From Synchiropus splendidus (Eukaryota > Chordata > Actinopteri > Syngnathiformes > Callionymidae): a DNA stretch of 64,000 nucleotides. The position numbers were made by a program, and so were the translations under genes. This document shows, one piece after another, positions 43,695-56,119 of this stretch (within the stretch, counting starts at the first letter, position 1; every line of letters starts with the position of its first letter). The stretch is taken from assembly GCF_027744825.2 (NCBI RefSeq), contig NC_071340.1, positions 5,830,501 to 5,894,500 of the forward strand, read 5' to 3'. A model generated the notes under the pieces. The model was not told the DNA's origin and made no database searches. It saw nothing but the letters and a program-made list of their open reading frames with translations.

Positions 43695-45360
43695 AATACT
43701 TATCCAATTTGGCTCTTGGAATAATGAGTCTTTGTCCTTCTTTCTTGCATAAAGCTTTAAATCCCTGAAGAACGCCCGGAACCAAATGTGTTTTGGTGTG
43801 TTTTGTTTAGCTTTGGTAAGGTACTTATGAGGGATTATAGTGTCCAAAAATAAAACTTAATGCCGCATGTTCATCACTCAGCTGTGCAGTGGGAACCAAG
43901 CCGTAGATCATTTCTGTACACATACTTCAGTGTTACACGTCACCTTGTGTGCTGTGGGTTTGATGACGATATGAGAGCGAAACTCATTCTGACCATTTTG
44001 ATCATTTTTAGCAGCCAGTTAAGATTCATTTTCACTGTGCATTTCTGCTTTCTTTCCCACTTCCCCTTGTTGAGGCACGTGGTCCTGCAACTTATTCTAT
44101 AATCACATACATTTTGAATATATCTTTTTTGAATATATCCGTCGCCCCTTTGTCACGCACAGTTCCCCGCAGGTTCATCAGCCCAACCCACCTCCAGCAG
44201 TCTCATCTAATCTTAGAGGAGACAGTATGAAAGTAAGTGAAGCATGTGACATTAGAAAAAGGTGACTGTCATTGATGAGGCGACATGTTGAGATCTGCTA
44301 CAGTTTTCTCTCAGTGCTCGTAAATCAAAAGAAGTAAAAAAAATAAACACCCGTCCTTTCAGATGTCAGACGTAGCAGTTGATTTTCTCATGGGAACCCA
44401 AGTGTGGTTGGTTTGTTGTGATCGGTGCCGCAGCCTTGCAGCAGGTGGCTGTGGGCTCACTGCCAGCATGAGGCGATGGCTGGAGTGAACCAGCGTGGCA
44501 TTGGGCACGTGCGCTCCCTCGCCTCTGTCAGCTCTCACCTGTGCTCATGAGCTTGGGTGAGTCAGTGAAAGAGCAAGATCGCAGGGGCAGGGACACGTCA
44601 CTGCTTTTCTTGACATTGTACTCTAGTGTGGAGTCTTCCATATGATTGTGGAACAGTGCGCTAAACTCTTCAGCAAGAACTAAATAGTGCCTGAACCATT
44701 TCAGTCTGAGTGAACTTCATGAGTCATAATGTTTGTTGGCAATACCAAAGTCAAGCTTTTCATAGCACAACCTCAACCTGTTCTTTCAGCTGCATTGCCC
44801 TGGAACAAATACTACCAAGGCTGAAGGCCTGGCATGATGACACGCACTGATGTCAATCCTACCTGAGGCGAATTATTATGGCCACCACTACAGTGTTTCT
44901 CTTGAGGGGCAAGTTGCCATAGCCAGGTGCATTTGGCAGGGCCTGTGTGTTGGGACTGGGCGTGCGCAGTGAAGCTCCGTAACTCAGACCCCCAGGGAGT
45001 AATAAAAGATCCTATAAATCATCGTGATGAAAGAGCGAGTGTTTAGGCTCACCATCATACTGAGAGTCACAGCTACTGAGTGTTAGATTACACACATTTA
45101 TTACCCCCAGTTTGAACTTCCTCTTAAGATCCAGCTCCTGCTCATTCTACCGCCACACCCCCAACACCTGCTCGTTTTACATTCAGGCGGAAAACAGCTG
45201 ACACAAAACAACCAATCAGCTCCTGTCTAACTAATCAGCTGACTGTGCAACCAAAATTTGTAGCACAGTTGGTACCGTGGTTTCCCATAGGCCGATATCC
45301 CCCTCACTCGTGCGCTTGTTCCCGCAGCACAGAGACTGCAAGGGGACTATGTTCTTGGCA
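43695..45360. other. Intergenic DNA
   Basis: No supportable gene. This interval leads from the RT remnant into the tandem-repeat locus. Confidence 0.4.
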
Positions 45361-45672
45361 ACAGTTGCACACCACTATAAAGGCACTCCTCCTCCTCCAT
45401 GTCTTGCTTGAGAACTTGAATTATAAAGAGTGTATATTAGTGATCAGTTGCACGCAGCCATAAACACACTCCCCCAGGTTGTTGTTTGAAGACTTGAATT
45501 TAAAAAAAGTGTATTTGACTGATCAACAGTTGCATACCACTGTACATGCAGTCCTCCAGGTGTTGTTTGATGACTTGAATTGTAAAATACTGTATATGGC
45601 TGTCAACATCTGGAAACGCACACCTCAAGGTGTTTGAAAATGAAAGACCTGAATTGTACTGACTTGTCAACC
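45361..45672. repeat. Degenerate tandem repeat of about 80 bp, four copies
   Basis: Four diverged units begin near 45361, 45445, 45526 and 45601. Each carries a cagttgca-like start, a cactcctcc/cctccagg core, the word gacttgaatt (or gaacttgaatt, gacctgaatt) and a tgtat...gatca end. Divergence is high, so the array is old. It lies just upstream of the 41-bp minisatellite. Confidence 0.75.
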
Positions 45673-45924
45673 ACACCATTGAAGGGTTGTATTTGCAAGA
45701 GATTTTGCTCTTTGTATTTATTTTTCTATCTGCCTGTTTTAATTTGACACTGCCAGGGGTCATAGCTCAAGTCGCCTCCTGGACTCCACTGGGAGATGAA
45801 GGATGGTGATCTCACCATCGATTTTTTGGGCACGTTTGAGTTATAACTCATCATGACTTCCCATGTTCATGTTTTTTTAGTCTGTTTTCATCATCATTAT
45901 TATATAGTGGTAAGACAAGTGGAT

Positions 45925-46750
45925 GTCACGCAACCAAATATGCTAATGAGCAAAGGCGGCGGCGTGTCACGCGACCAAATATGTTAGTGAGCAAAGGCAG
46001 CGGCACGTCACGTGGCCAAATATTCAAATGAGCAAAGTGGGCGGCGTGTCACGCAACCAAATATGGTAATGAGCAAAGTGGGCAGCGCATCACGCGACCA
46101 AATATGGTAATGAGCAAAGTGGGCGGCGCATCACGCGACCAAATATGGTAATGAGCAAAGTGGGCGGCGCATCACGCGACCAAATATGGTAATGAGCAAA
46201 GTGGTCGGCACGTCACGCGACCAAATATGGTAATAGGCAAAGTGGGCGGCGCGTCACGTAACCAAATATGGTAATGAGCAAAGTGGGCGGCGCATCACGT
46301 AACCAAATATGGTAATGAACAAAGTGGGCGGCGCGTCACGCGACCAAATATGGTAATGAACAAAGTGGTCGGCACGTCACGCAACCAAATATGGTAATGA
46401 GCAAAGTGGGCGGCGCGTCACGTAACCAAATATGGTAAGCCGCGACCAAATATGGTAATGAACAAAGTGGGAGGCACGTCACACGACCAAATATGGTAAT
46501 GAGCAAAGTGGGCGGCACGTTACGCAAGCAAATATGGTAATGAACAAAGTGGGTGACGTGTCACGTGACCAAATATGGTAATGAACAAAGTGGGCGGCGC
46601 ATCACGCAACCAAATATGGTAATGAGCAAAGTGGGCGGCGCGTCACGTGACCAAATATGGTAATAAGCAAAGTGGGCGCCGCGTCACGCGACCAAATATG
46701 GTAATGAGCAAAGTGGGCGGCGTGTCACATGACCAAATTTGGTAATGCCA
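45925..46750. repeat. 41-bp minisatellite carrying CArG boxes
   Basis: About 21 units of 41 bp, read as ccaaatatggtaatgagcaa followed by agtgggcggcgcgtcacgcga. The first three copies are diverged. From 46057 onward the ccaaatatgg word recurs at 41-bp steps (46057, 46098, 46139, 46180, 46221, 46262, 46303, 46344, 46385, 46426, 46446, 46487, 46569, 46610, 46651, 46692), and the last copy at 46733 reads ccaaatttgg. One unit is truncated, so boxes at 46426 and 46446 are 20 bp apart, and one copy near 46528 is mutated. Several units carry CACGTG. Confidence 0.95.
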
Positions 46751-46763
46751 GTGTGGATTGGTG

Positions 46764-47230
46764 ATTTGTAGGAGGTGTTGTGATTTAAGGTGGTTCTGTC
46801 TGGAGCCTTAACGTTTCTTTGCCCATCTGGGAGCTGTGTCTAATGCTGTTTTGTTTTGTTTTCGTCAATGTGTTGTTGTTGTAGGGTTATTAATGTTGTG
46901 TTCAGCCATTGGTCTGTGTTCCGTTGAAACTTTTGATGCGCTATGTCACTTGGGTTTTTTTGTTTTAGGCCTGATGTTGGGGAGTTGGATTCTATTGCGT
47001 AATCTTTCTTATGTTGTATGTTTTGGATTAATTTGAAATAGCTTTCACTGATTCGTTTTGTTTCTGGCTCTGGTGGTTGTGTATGTCCTTGTTGATGTGG
47101 AGTTATGGTTCTGATATTGGGTGGTGGTCTGCTACGTCATGTTATGGAGGAGTGTGGGTAACGTCGGGGGTCAGGTGGTTGTGGGGGGTGAAAGGTTAGG
47201 GTTGGGAACAGTGTGGGGGGTTGGGTTTAT
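46764..47230. other. Strand-skewed G+T-rich tract
   Basis: For about 470 bp after the minisatellite the plus strand is dominated by G and T, with many ttgtt and tggtgg runs. It ends in G-rich clusters (ggggggtgaaaggttagggt, tggggggttggg) that could form quadruplex structure. The open frame at 46836-47036 is a by-product of this composition, not a gene. Confidence 0.7.
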
Positions 47231-47499
47231 TGAACAGGCCTACCAGTCCCCGGGTATCTGACACATGGCTCAGTGCCATTGTTCTGGGTGAAGATGAGTC
47301 AGCCACTTGCAGAATTCAATTTTGTGCCTCGGTGGAAGGTCATTGCCATAAATGACACTTACATATACAACCAGGTTCCTACTTTCACCTGCAGTCATGA
47401 TCTAGTGACTGAAGAACTCGATTGCTGGTACAGCTGAAGTTTTCTCTGCTCGACAAGAGAGGCACAAAGTGGAATCAATGTGTGATGGGCAGACCAAGG

Positions 47500-47585
47500 A
47501 CACGCTGAGCGATTTGGTTTTAGCCTGGACTAACCTTCTGCCCCTGTGACTTCAGATAAGCAGCAGAAAATGGGTAGATGGACTA
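47500..47585. mobile_element. LINE/SINE 3' tail remnant (L2-like)
   Basis: The sequence agataagcagcagaaaatgg followed by gtagatgga resembles the ataagcggtagaaaatggatgg tail found on fish L2-type elements and related SINEs. The body upstream (from about 47280) may belong to the same element but is too diverged for me to delimit. Confidence 0.5.
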
Positions 47586-50500
47586 AGCCAAGTATGAAAT
47601 TACAGAGGAGTGAGAGCTACACAAATCTATCTTTTTTTGTAAAGAGCAGAGGTCTTACAAAAACAAGATACAATGAAACAAGAGATTCACATTAAACATC
47701 TCACCAGTGAGCAATGCTACGCCAAGGTTGCGAGAGTGCAAGGAGAAAGTGTCTGGCCATTCCTGGCTCTGGGAGAATCTCCTGAACCTCAAGCATGCTG
47801 ACATTTAGTCCAGGCATGCTGACTTTGACTGTTCCTCCCATTGTTAGCATTTACAGTGTGCGCTCCATGGCAGTGTATATCACAGTACAGTGCAGGAGTT
47901 CACTGAGCTCTCGCTCCTCCAGGGTCTGTATGTTTCAAAAGAATAAAAAAAACCCAAATTGCTATACAAATGAAGTGCTTCTCCATGTGGGGCAACGTGA
48001 AGGCCAAAAGAGTTTTGTTATGGTTAAACCAGTGTTTTTGCTGGAAGCAAGCTGAATGTTCTAGATCTATAAAATACATGATCCGACCGCAGTTTTCAAA
48101 TGTTTATTCATGTCAGGGGCACAGTATTTGATACTGCATCAGACTGTGGGTGGAATGTTTTAAGACCTGGTGGTGAGCGCCGCACGCATGGAGCAGAAAA
48201 GCAAACAAAAGGTGGTGAAGTAAAACATACCAGGCTACGGCTATCCCATAATCTCCTTGAAAAAGCAGGTTGGGATTTTAAAACAATGTGACTCAGTCGT
48301 TTAGTTTAATGGTTTCCTGAGGACACGTGAGAGACAGATGTTCCAGCTTGTTCTACTACTTTCAAAGAAACTTGAATGACTTTGAGCAGTGATCTCAATT
48401 TGTTGTGTTGGAGTCAAGACTGTGTTGAGACCAGCGCATTCAAAGACCAGTGATCAAACTGATCACAGAAAAAAAGTAGTTTGTTCCAATTAGTTATTGG
48501 ATTATTTATAAAAAATACAGTATATTACTAAATTTTAAAAATATATTAGTTTCTTTTTGCATTCAGACATGGATGTGTCTATATGTCTAATAGACTCATT
48601 TGTCTGTATTCTTCATTCTCCTCCTCATTGGTCTTGGTCTCTGTGTGCTCTGGTTCCACGCAGTACACAGTCTGGACAACAACACTACTTGGTGGGTTGA
48701 AACGCAAAAGAGAGTTGTGAAGCCGGGTTCAGTGGGTAAACCTGCTAGGGTTTAATGAGGTACCAGTACTTCATGGTAAAAAACAGTCGTCCAGGCAAAA
48801 AGCTATGTGAAACAAGGCCCTCAGAACACCTCATATTTTATTACACTGAATAAACTTCTGGGTTTTTTGGGAGTCACAGCTGCTCATTAAGCGGTGATAG
48901 CGCGTCCCAAAGCAATAGCAGTTTAGGAGCAATGTATGAGAAAAGCTCACAAAGAAATCAGCACTAAGAATATACACCAACATTGTAGCTTCGCTCCGGC
49001 AAATTGTGTCTTCATTCACTGTAATCACCAAAACAATGTCAAGTTTTGTTAAAGTAACAGAGCACAGACTCCCCTGTTGATCTCACACTCTATCCTTACC
49101 TCACTCATGAACAAGACCAAGAATGAACAACAGGAACAACATCTTCCAATATCTTCTCACAAGCCTCATAGTTTTGGGTTGAAGTCACTGATCATTTAAG
49201 TGAATCTCGAAGCCTAGTGTTTTGGTGTGGTGAAATGAGTCTTAAGTGAGTTTTCTCCACTGGCCATAGAGCCAACAAAGTCAAAGTTCAGCTCTTCATC
49301 TGAGGCAGTGCACCACAGGTCATCAGTTGAACAAGAGACTGCAGTGTAGAAGGTGCCAAAAGAAGGAAGCCAAGACTATTCCGAGCACTGCTCTCATATG
49401 CCACCAGCGCTGACCGCTGGGCCTCAAGTACTACAACACAAAACCTTCGTGATCACCTTATCTCAGCATGCTGGAGTGATCAGAAGTAGACTACTGCAAA
49501 TGATCTTCAAAAGAAAAGCTGAAATCATTTTCATCTGCCTTTGGATGGGACAGTAGATGTTTGGATGTCAGTGTGGTGAAAGTTTTAATAGCCACTGGGA
49601 CGCCCAATCCAAACACACACGACTGTTAGCGTGTAACAAAGATTTCATGAAAGTCATGAAAGGTCAAGTGTGCCGAGACTGACATATCCGAAGATTGAAC
49701 AGAACACAATGTAAGACAGCTGGAAGACGTGTTTAAGTTTGACGGGGGGCCGTGATCTTGGACACGTAGTCGCTTAGCTGTCAGGTTATTTCTGAGCGAC
49801 AGGTTACACTTTGATTTAAAGCAGTTCCAGCATTTTCTGTCAGAACTTACACATATTCAGTGCGGAAACAAGAGCCTGTAGTTTTGATGCGTCATCTGCG
49901 TGACAAAAACTGATTTGATGATGTCAAGGCCCAGCTCCACTTGTTAAGTAACCTTGCCTGTTTTATTCAATGTAAGGCTGGATGTCCAATCACATTTCAA
50001 GAGCTGCCCACTGGAGGGAAACTTGTGTTGACTCAGGCTAAGCTGGAAACTGTCATGACGCACTGAAACCCGACGCTGCACAGAACTATATAAAGATGCT
50101 GTAGAGTGTGTGAATTGACACAGACACACACTGTGACACGCAAACTTGTGTTAGTCAAAGCTTCAAATGGGACTAGACTGCTGGATGACTATGTCAACAT
50201 CTGTTTACTCAATTATTTAGATGTAATATCGTTTAAAATGATGTGCTTGAGGTTTGACCTTTTGTCTGTGGGGGGCAGCATTCCAATTTGGGACTTGGCT
50301 ACTTACCCTATCCTCTGTCACTTCCACTTGAGCCAGCTCTCTAAGAGGGACGTTTTTAACCTCATCATCCCACATGTAGTAGAGCAATGAGCAACTGGCC
50401 AGCACTGATCATGGTCATCTGCAGTTATTTTCTTCTTCTGTTTCCTGCATTAGATCTGACAAGTCATTTCCTTTAACATAGTCCAAAAATATTTTTCCAA

Positions 50501-51770
50501 AAATATTTTTCTTCGTCCTTCAATGTGTACGTTATCTGCTCCATTGGAATGGCCACCAGACTTTTTAAGTCACCAGGCATTATGCAAAACCAAAATCCAA
50601 AACGGCACATCTCAGATGCACTACTGCGTCACTGTTCATTCAACAAAAATGTTGAATTTCTGGTGAATTCTTTTATCAGGGAGAACATGTTGTCAACCAA
50701 ATTACTAAGTACTGCAAACAGGCCCCCTTCCAGCAGTCTCCTCCATGAACTCTTCTCTTTCTGCTGTATGCACTCTTGAGCATTCTGGCAGACTTGTTAA
50801 GATTCAAACTGTGCACCTGACAAGAATGCATGCTCTGTTTCTTCCCTATCAGTCTGAGTTCCTCCAAGAAAAAACCTGCATCTCCCTCTCTGCACCGGCA
50901 CCTCTGTCTTCCATGGTATGATTCCGGACACTAGGATACCTAGAAGCCGTGCCTTGTGGTCAGTGCCAGTTTCCATGGTTTCCCACCATGAAAGGGGGAT
51001 TCTCTCTGGCCCTGGCGTGTTTGTGAGCCTCCCGTGAAAAGATGGCTCTGTCCAACACTCCCGAACCCACCGACAGCAGAATTCCTCTGCGACCCGGGTT
51101 AGTTGGTTGTGATGATCAGTTGGATGGAAGGGAAAGTAAAGAAGGGGAGGGGGAGGATGAAGACAGAGAGGCAGCATGTTTGGGTTTTGGCAGGACGCCA
51201 CGCATCAGATTGGTCTTAGTAGCCGTAGGGGTCCACGGGAGGGCCGTAACTCGCCAGTGTACACACATTAGCACAGGCAAATGCACGAACTGTGTCCCAT
51301 ATTAGAGGCCGTATTCTGAAAAGACTCATTTGAAGGATGAGTGTGTCACAGTGGTGATCTCAGTCTGTCCCATTCCACCCGTGCTGCTTCTCAGTGGAGA
51401 AGCACAATACCGGCATTTGCTTCAGATTCTGCTGGTAAATAGCCAAAAGCGTGAGTGTGAGACAGCAGAGTTCTAAAGCTGTGTGTGAGCCTGTCTGGGC
51501 AGAAATCAAGGCATCAGCATTGCACTGATTCTGGGTTCAGCCATGAACCTGCAGTCAGCTTTATATTTTCTGCCATGAGCTTTGAAAGCACGTGGCTGGG
51601 GAGTGACGTCACTGCCAGGATCAGCGTGCTCCAGCTACCAAAGTTGGAAGCAGGGTCTGCATTGTGGTTCACATGTAGAGCATGAGCATTTAAAATTACA
51701 CTGCAGAAACATTGCAGTACATGTGTCAAACGATACTATGCAATCAATCGATTTGGTGAGAAAAAAAAGC
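47586..51770. other. Gene-poor intergenic DNA
   Basis: No supportable exon. An isolated TATA-like ctatataaagatg occurs near 50088 with no recognisable gene behind it. Confidence 0.4.
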
Positions 51771-51775
51771 GAACA

Positions 51776-52040
51776 CAAGTAGCTTCTGACTTACGACCTG
51801 CTCGACTTACATCCACCCGTACTTACAACCACGGCCAATGTCTGGCACTGGAGCACGGCATCACGTACGACAGTTACGGCAGCACAGCATCCCAGCATCT
51901 CACTCTCACACGGCGATCTACCACTACAGTAGCACCTATAACCCTTGCGTCTGCTATTTTGAATGCCATTCCACTTACGTCCAATCTGACTTACAACCGG
52001 TTGGTCGGAAATGATGCCGATCATAAGTCAGGACCTCCAC
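51776..52040. repeat. Interspersed repeat with cttacgacc/gtaagtc motifs
   Basis: A block of about 265 bp begins ttctgacttacgacctgctc and ends near ataagtcaggacctcc. It has repeated acttac words and roughly inverted ends. This is the style of a dispersed fish repeat, probably a non-autonomous DNA element, but the family is not assigned. Confidence 0.5.
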
Positions 52041-54602
52041 TCACAATTCCACCATCCATCTTGGATTGCGACTGGGAAATCCGGTGATGTCAGGGGTGGT
52101 GGAGCTGGGAATTTCCCAGTTCCGAGGACAACTGAAAGGCACCTTAAGACACGATGTGATACTGAGGATGAACTTTATCCCAAACAAGGGCAAACACTGT
52201 CGATTGTGGGAATAGTTGTCAAGAGACCAAGTCACTTAGTTCTAGCACAGAAACACTTGCGTAGACCCCAACACAAAAGGAATGCTGGAACTATAAGTGT
52301 ATGACAAAAGGGCCTATAAAATTCCAGGATTGAACATGGCTAGAGGGCGTTATTTCACTCAGTTGAAGACTTGCAGCTTGAGTCATGAGTCATGACTACA
52401 GCGATCACATCATCATACTGTACTTGGTATGGTTTGTCCCGAACTGCAATGCTGGTATAGAATTTCTAGCAGTACCCACTATACCTGCGGCTGGTCGGTG
52501 ACACATTTTCAGTATGTGGCCTTCACAGAATGAGAAATTGGCCACTCAATTTTCAGTGTTGCATAGTTCTAAGGTGAGTCCTAGACGAGACTAAAATAAG
52601 TCTGAGACAAGACTGATACCTTGAAAAGGCGTGACATAGCCAAGGCTGGTCTGGCATACTGCAACAATATTGCCACAGACAGTGGAGGGTACCCACACCT
52701 TCTTCAAAACCATCTCAACCACCAGGGTTAGAAGACGAGTGAGTGATCAGTTTAACATGACTCATCACTTAAGCATTGACGCTCCCTGTATTTTCTTTGA
52801 GAGCTGCGCACACACAGAGAGTTGAGAGCTCCTGTTTGCTGTGAACACCCACAATGACTCAGCAGAAGTGGGAGATAAGCCAACTGTAAGAAGATTTCAC
52901 ATGTACCAGGAAGACAGGATTTCCCATGAAGGCGTGAGCGATGATTTCCTACATGCCTCTGTGCCAAGTCACTGCGACAGCATTGCTATAAAGATGCAAT
53001 CTCCCTATCGTTTCACTAGGAAGATCAGGGTTGAACGTGCCAGTACTACGTTCAATTGCAGAAGAAGACCTCTAATCTTCAAATCAAACTTTCTTCTTCT
53101 CCACGGTTTACCTAGCAGCAACCTGAAGCACCTGCATTACCAGTTAGAGACCCTTGAGGCTCTTCTTGAACAGGAACATACCATTGGCAGTAATAGTGCA
53201 CGAGTCAGTCTTCTGCATGTGGATTGAGTGTTACCTTTTTGGGGGACACAACAATTGTCATATGAGTTGTGGCGTGAGTTTTATAGCACGCAGGTCAAGT
53301 GTGTGAGTGTTTACTTAGTACAATGTCATGAACTGGTATATATGTGATTCAGGGATACCAGCTCAAGAAATTTCCTTAATCCTAAATGTCATAGAGTCAT
53401 GATGTCATCTGAGAGGCATGCAATACTAGAGCAACTGCATTTCTTGCTGCAATTTCATTGAAAGAAGCAAGTTAATGTGGACGCTCTTTAAGTCAGCAAA
53501 ACAAATTCAATATCTAGAGTTAAAAAAGAGAGGTGGGGAGTATTGAGTTAGGCCTTATCTCACCTTCTGTGGCGCTCTATGGTTTGCTGCTTAAGGCTTT
53601 ATGTCAGGTAAAATTCTTGAGTCGCCAAATCAGGGTCACAACAGCTGAAACATTCAACTGCTTCTTTTGTTATGTTCCTTGCAGGCTGGAGTATATCTTG
53701 GCCGGAGGCACGATTCATTAGATTTAAAACAGAGTTGCCCTCTTACCAGGCAAGTGAATGAACTTCATTTGAGCGTTAATGTCAAAATTTCACGTTTTTC
53801 TCTCTTGACACTTTGCACACATTATGAAGTGAAAGAACTTGGTGGAGTATGTTGTTTCCTCCCTCACATGTTCCATGCCGTCAATGACTAGACTGTTGAA
53901 AATGTTATTATCATAATACCACCATGCATCAAACAGGCACGAGAAAATGCTGTGGATTATTCACCACAGAGCTGAAAATTGGCTGACACTGCCGGTGCTG
54001 CCAGCTGAATGTCTGACTTTGCACTCCTTGAACATTTCCATTGTAGTGTCGGAGGAAAAAAAGCACCTGAGACTCCCCACATCGCGGCAGATGGAGGAGG
54101 AACCACATGCCCACGCAGGCCCGGAGGCTCCAGTCTGTGGGGCCAAACATAACAACGACCCTCGGACTGGTTGCTTCAGTGCTGATCACCTTTCTGTGAA
54201 TATGCAAGTTTGACTGTTGAGGTTTTCCACTGTGAAGGCCAAGGAAGCCTTCCTCCTGAAACACACTACACACCACAGGTCCCAGAGTGACAAATTTATT
54301 GGTATAACATCACTGAAGGGAAACCGCGAATAAAACAAAATATAATGCCGTGTTGTGAGTTTGCCAACGGGAGCTCCTTAAGTTCCTTTGTATAAATGCA
54401 AGGACAAGGTCGTTGTGAACTTCAGCGTCATTGGTTCAAGTGCAAACGACCAGCTCCTGGTAGCAGAGTTCTATCGCCTCCTTCTGGCCATCTACAGATT
54501 GTAAACGTCTGTTTCTGTACTGCATTCTGTGACTGTAGGTAATGAATATGGAGCAACTACTCGATTTTTTTTCAGCACCTCGTGAGCAGAGTTCTGACTT
54601 AT

Positions 54603-54685
54603 AAATAAATCTTTATTGTTATAATTATTATAATTATTATTAGTAGTATTGTTATTAATAATAACAATAATAATATTGTTGGTCG
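54603..54685. repeat. (ATT/TAA)n low-complexity tract
   Basis: Runs of att and taa trinucleotides with a strand switch in the middle. Confidence 0.8.
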
Positions 54686-55979
54686 TATTAGTAATTGTTG
54701 TATTTAGAATCGATAAAAATAATTGAATGATCCCCAACGTTATGTCTCAATTAAATATTATCAGATTGTTTTATATTCGTTTTACAAACATATAATAATG
54801 TTGTGACGTGAGCTGTTAAATATTCGTTGGATATAGATGAAACGCAACCGAGGAGAAACACTAGGGAGTTCAAACCTAAAGTTTGTCAAATGTATTTTAC
54901 AGTTGTTTTTTCTCCAGGTTGTCCAGCATGCCGATATTACAGCGAGTCCTTTAAATCTAATCTAAAAGTGTTTATGTCTAATTATTACTTCTACATCGGC
55001 ATGGAAGTAGCATATCCGCTTCCGGTAATATGCATCGTCAACACAATCGTTTTCACTGTGACTGTAGACCTACTCAACTCAACCTATGCCATCGTTTCAC
55101 ACGTTTAGTTGCAACATGCAAAACCGGAAATGCCAAAGGCAAACTCTCTCGACGCAGTGTTCATCTTTGTGTGCCCTACCGCTTGACTTTGCCAAACTAT
55201 TGGCTCACAGCGAATCACGTGACCAGAGCTAACGCAAGTCAGCCTTTGTCAACGCAAACAATAATGCTAACCTTTATTTAGTCGCCGCAGCATCCTCGCC
55301 CTGAAGAAAATCAGATCAAGGAACAAACCTATTTATCTATTTAAAGATCAACGAATTCAAACGAAAAGTGACCTTACCGGACACCGACATTCCGGTTTTG
55401 CATGTCCAGTATTATGGTATGTTTGGGCTTCCTGTGGTCTCTGACCTTTAGATTAGTGAGCGACGCTAAAAAGAGGAACACTGCAAAAATAAAATTCTCA
55501 ATCGAGCTGTCTTAATCGACTATTAGGATTCAGATGAAAATCGTTAATGTCTTTCTCTTCGTTATAATACTGTTCATTCATTTTGTGGATTCCGTTACAG
55601 TTTATCACATCGGATTTTAATAGCCTCTTCAGACTAGCCACCTTTTATGGAAACTTGTCTCTGCACTGTAATATTAATACAGTGTTTTAGTTCATCAAAA
55701 ACAAAATGCCGTATTATTCACTAATCTTCTATATGTCCTATAGAGGGCGGTGTGTCACTTCGCAGTGGCGTTTCATTCATTTTTTTTCTCCTTTTTAATC
55801 TCTATTGATTTATTTAATTATATATTTTTGTACAAATGAATACACACATGTATATATATAAATACACCTTATTAATTATAATTTGCTGAACTTATGCATA
55901 CCTGAAATTAAACATCAAAGTGGAATGCATACCTGAAAGTTTGATCTAACGTCAATAATTCAATGCTCTTAAGGAATAA

Positions 55980-56049
55980 CACTTTATTCTGCAGCCATTT
56001 ATTCTATTCAAATGTGAGTGTACTCACATTCTCATATTTGAATAAAGTG
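55980..56049. repeat. Imperfect palindrome
   Basis: Outer arms cactttattc (55980-55989) and gaataaagtg (56040-56049) are exact inverses. The core aatgtgagtg/tactcacatt pairs in 9 of 10 positions, and attcaaat/atttgaat pair between them. It lies about 50 bp upstream of the first exon of the hydrolase gene. Confidence 0.65.
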
Positions 56050-56119
56050 AGCTGTGATATACACTAATGTGCTAACAGAAGATTGTTTCTCTGCAGGTGG
56101 AGCAGCCACGTTTATCGTC

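Larger units (their letters stand above)
52041..56096. other. Gene-poor intergenic DNA upstream of the hydrolase gene
   Basis: No recognisable coding exon. It includes an AT-rich trinucleotide-like tract at 54603-54685 and an imperfect palindrome at 55980-56049 immediately upstream of the first exon of the next gene. The 128-codon frame at 52841-53227 has no family resemblance. Confidence 0.45.

Noticed and set aside
46336..46527. Minus-strand repetitive peptide frame in the minisatellite
   Set aside because: Translation of the 41-bp repeat only; the truncated unit breaks periodicity and there is no coding evidence.
46836..47036. Hydrophobic 66-residue frame after the minisatellite
   Set aside because: Hydrophobicity is forced by the T/G-rich composition; no supporting gene structure.
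50088..50390. TATA-like element followed by a 94-codon frame
   Set aside because: The frame lacks an ATG and any recognisable domain; an isolated TATA word is expected by chance.
52841..53227. 128-codon plus-strand open frame
   Set aside because: No motif, conservation cue or exon structure; flanked by repeat-type DNA.
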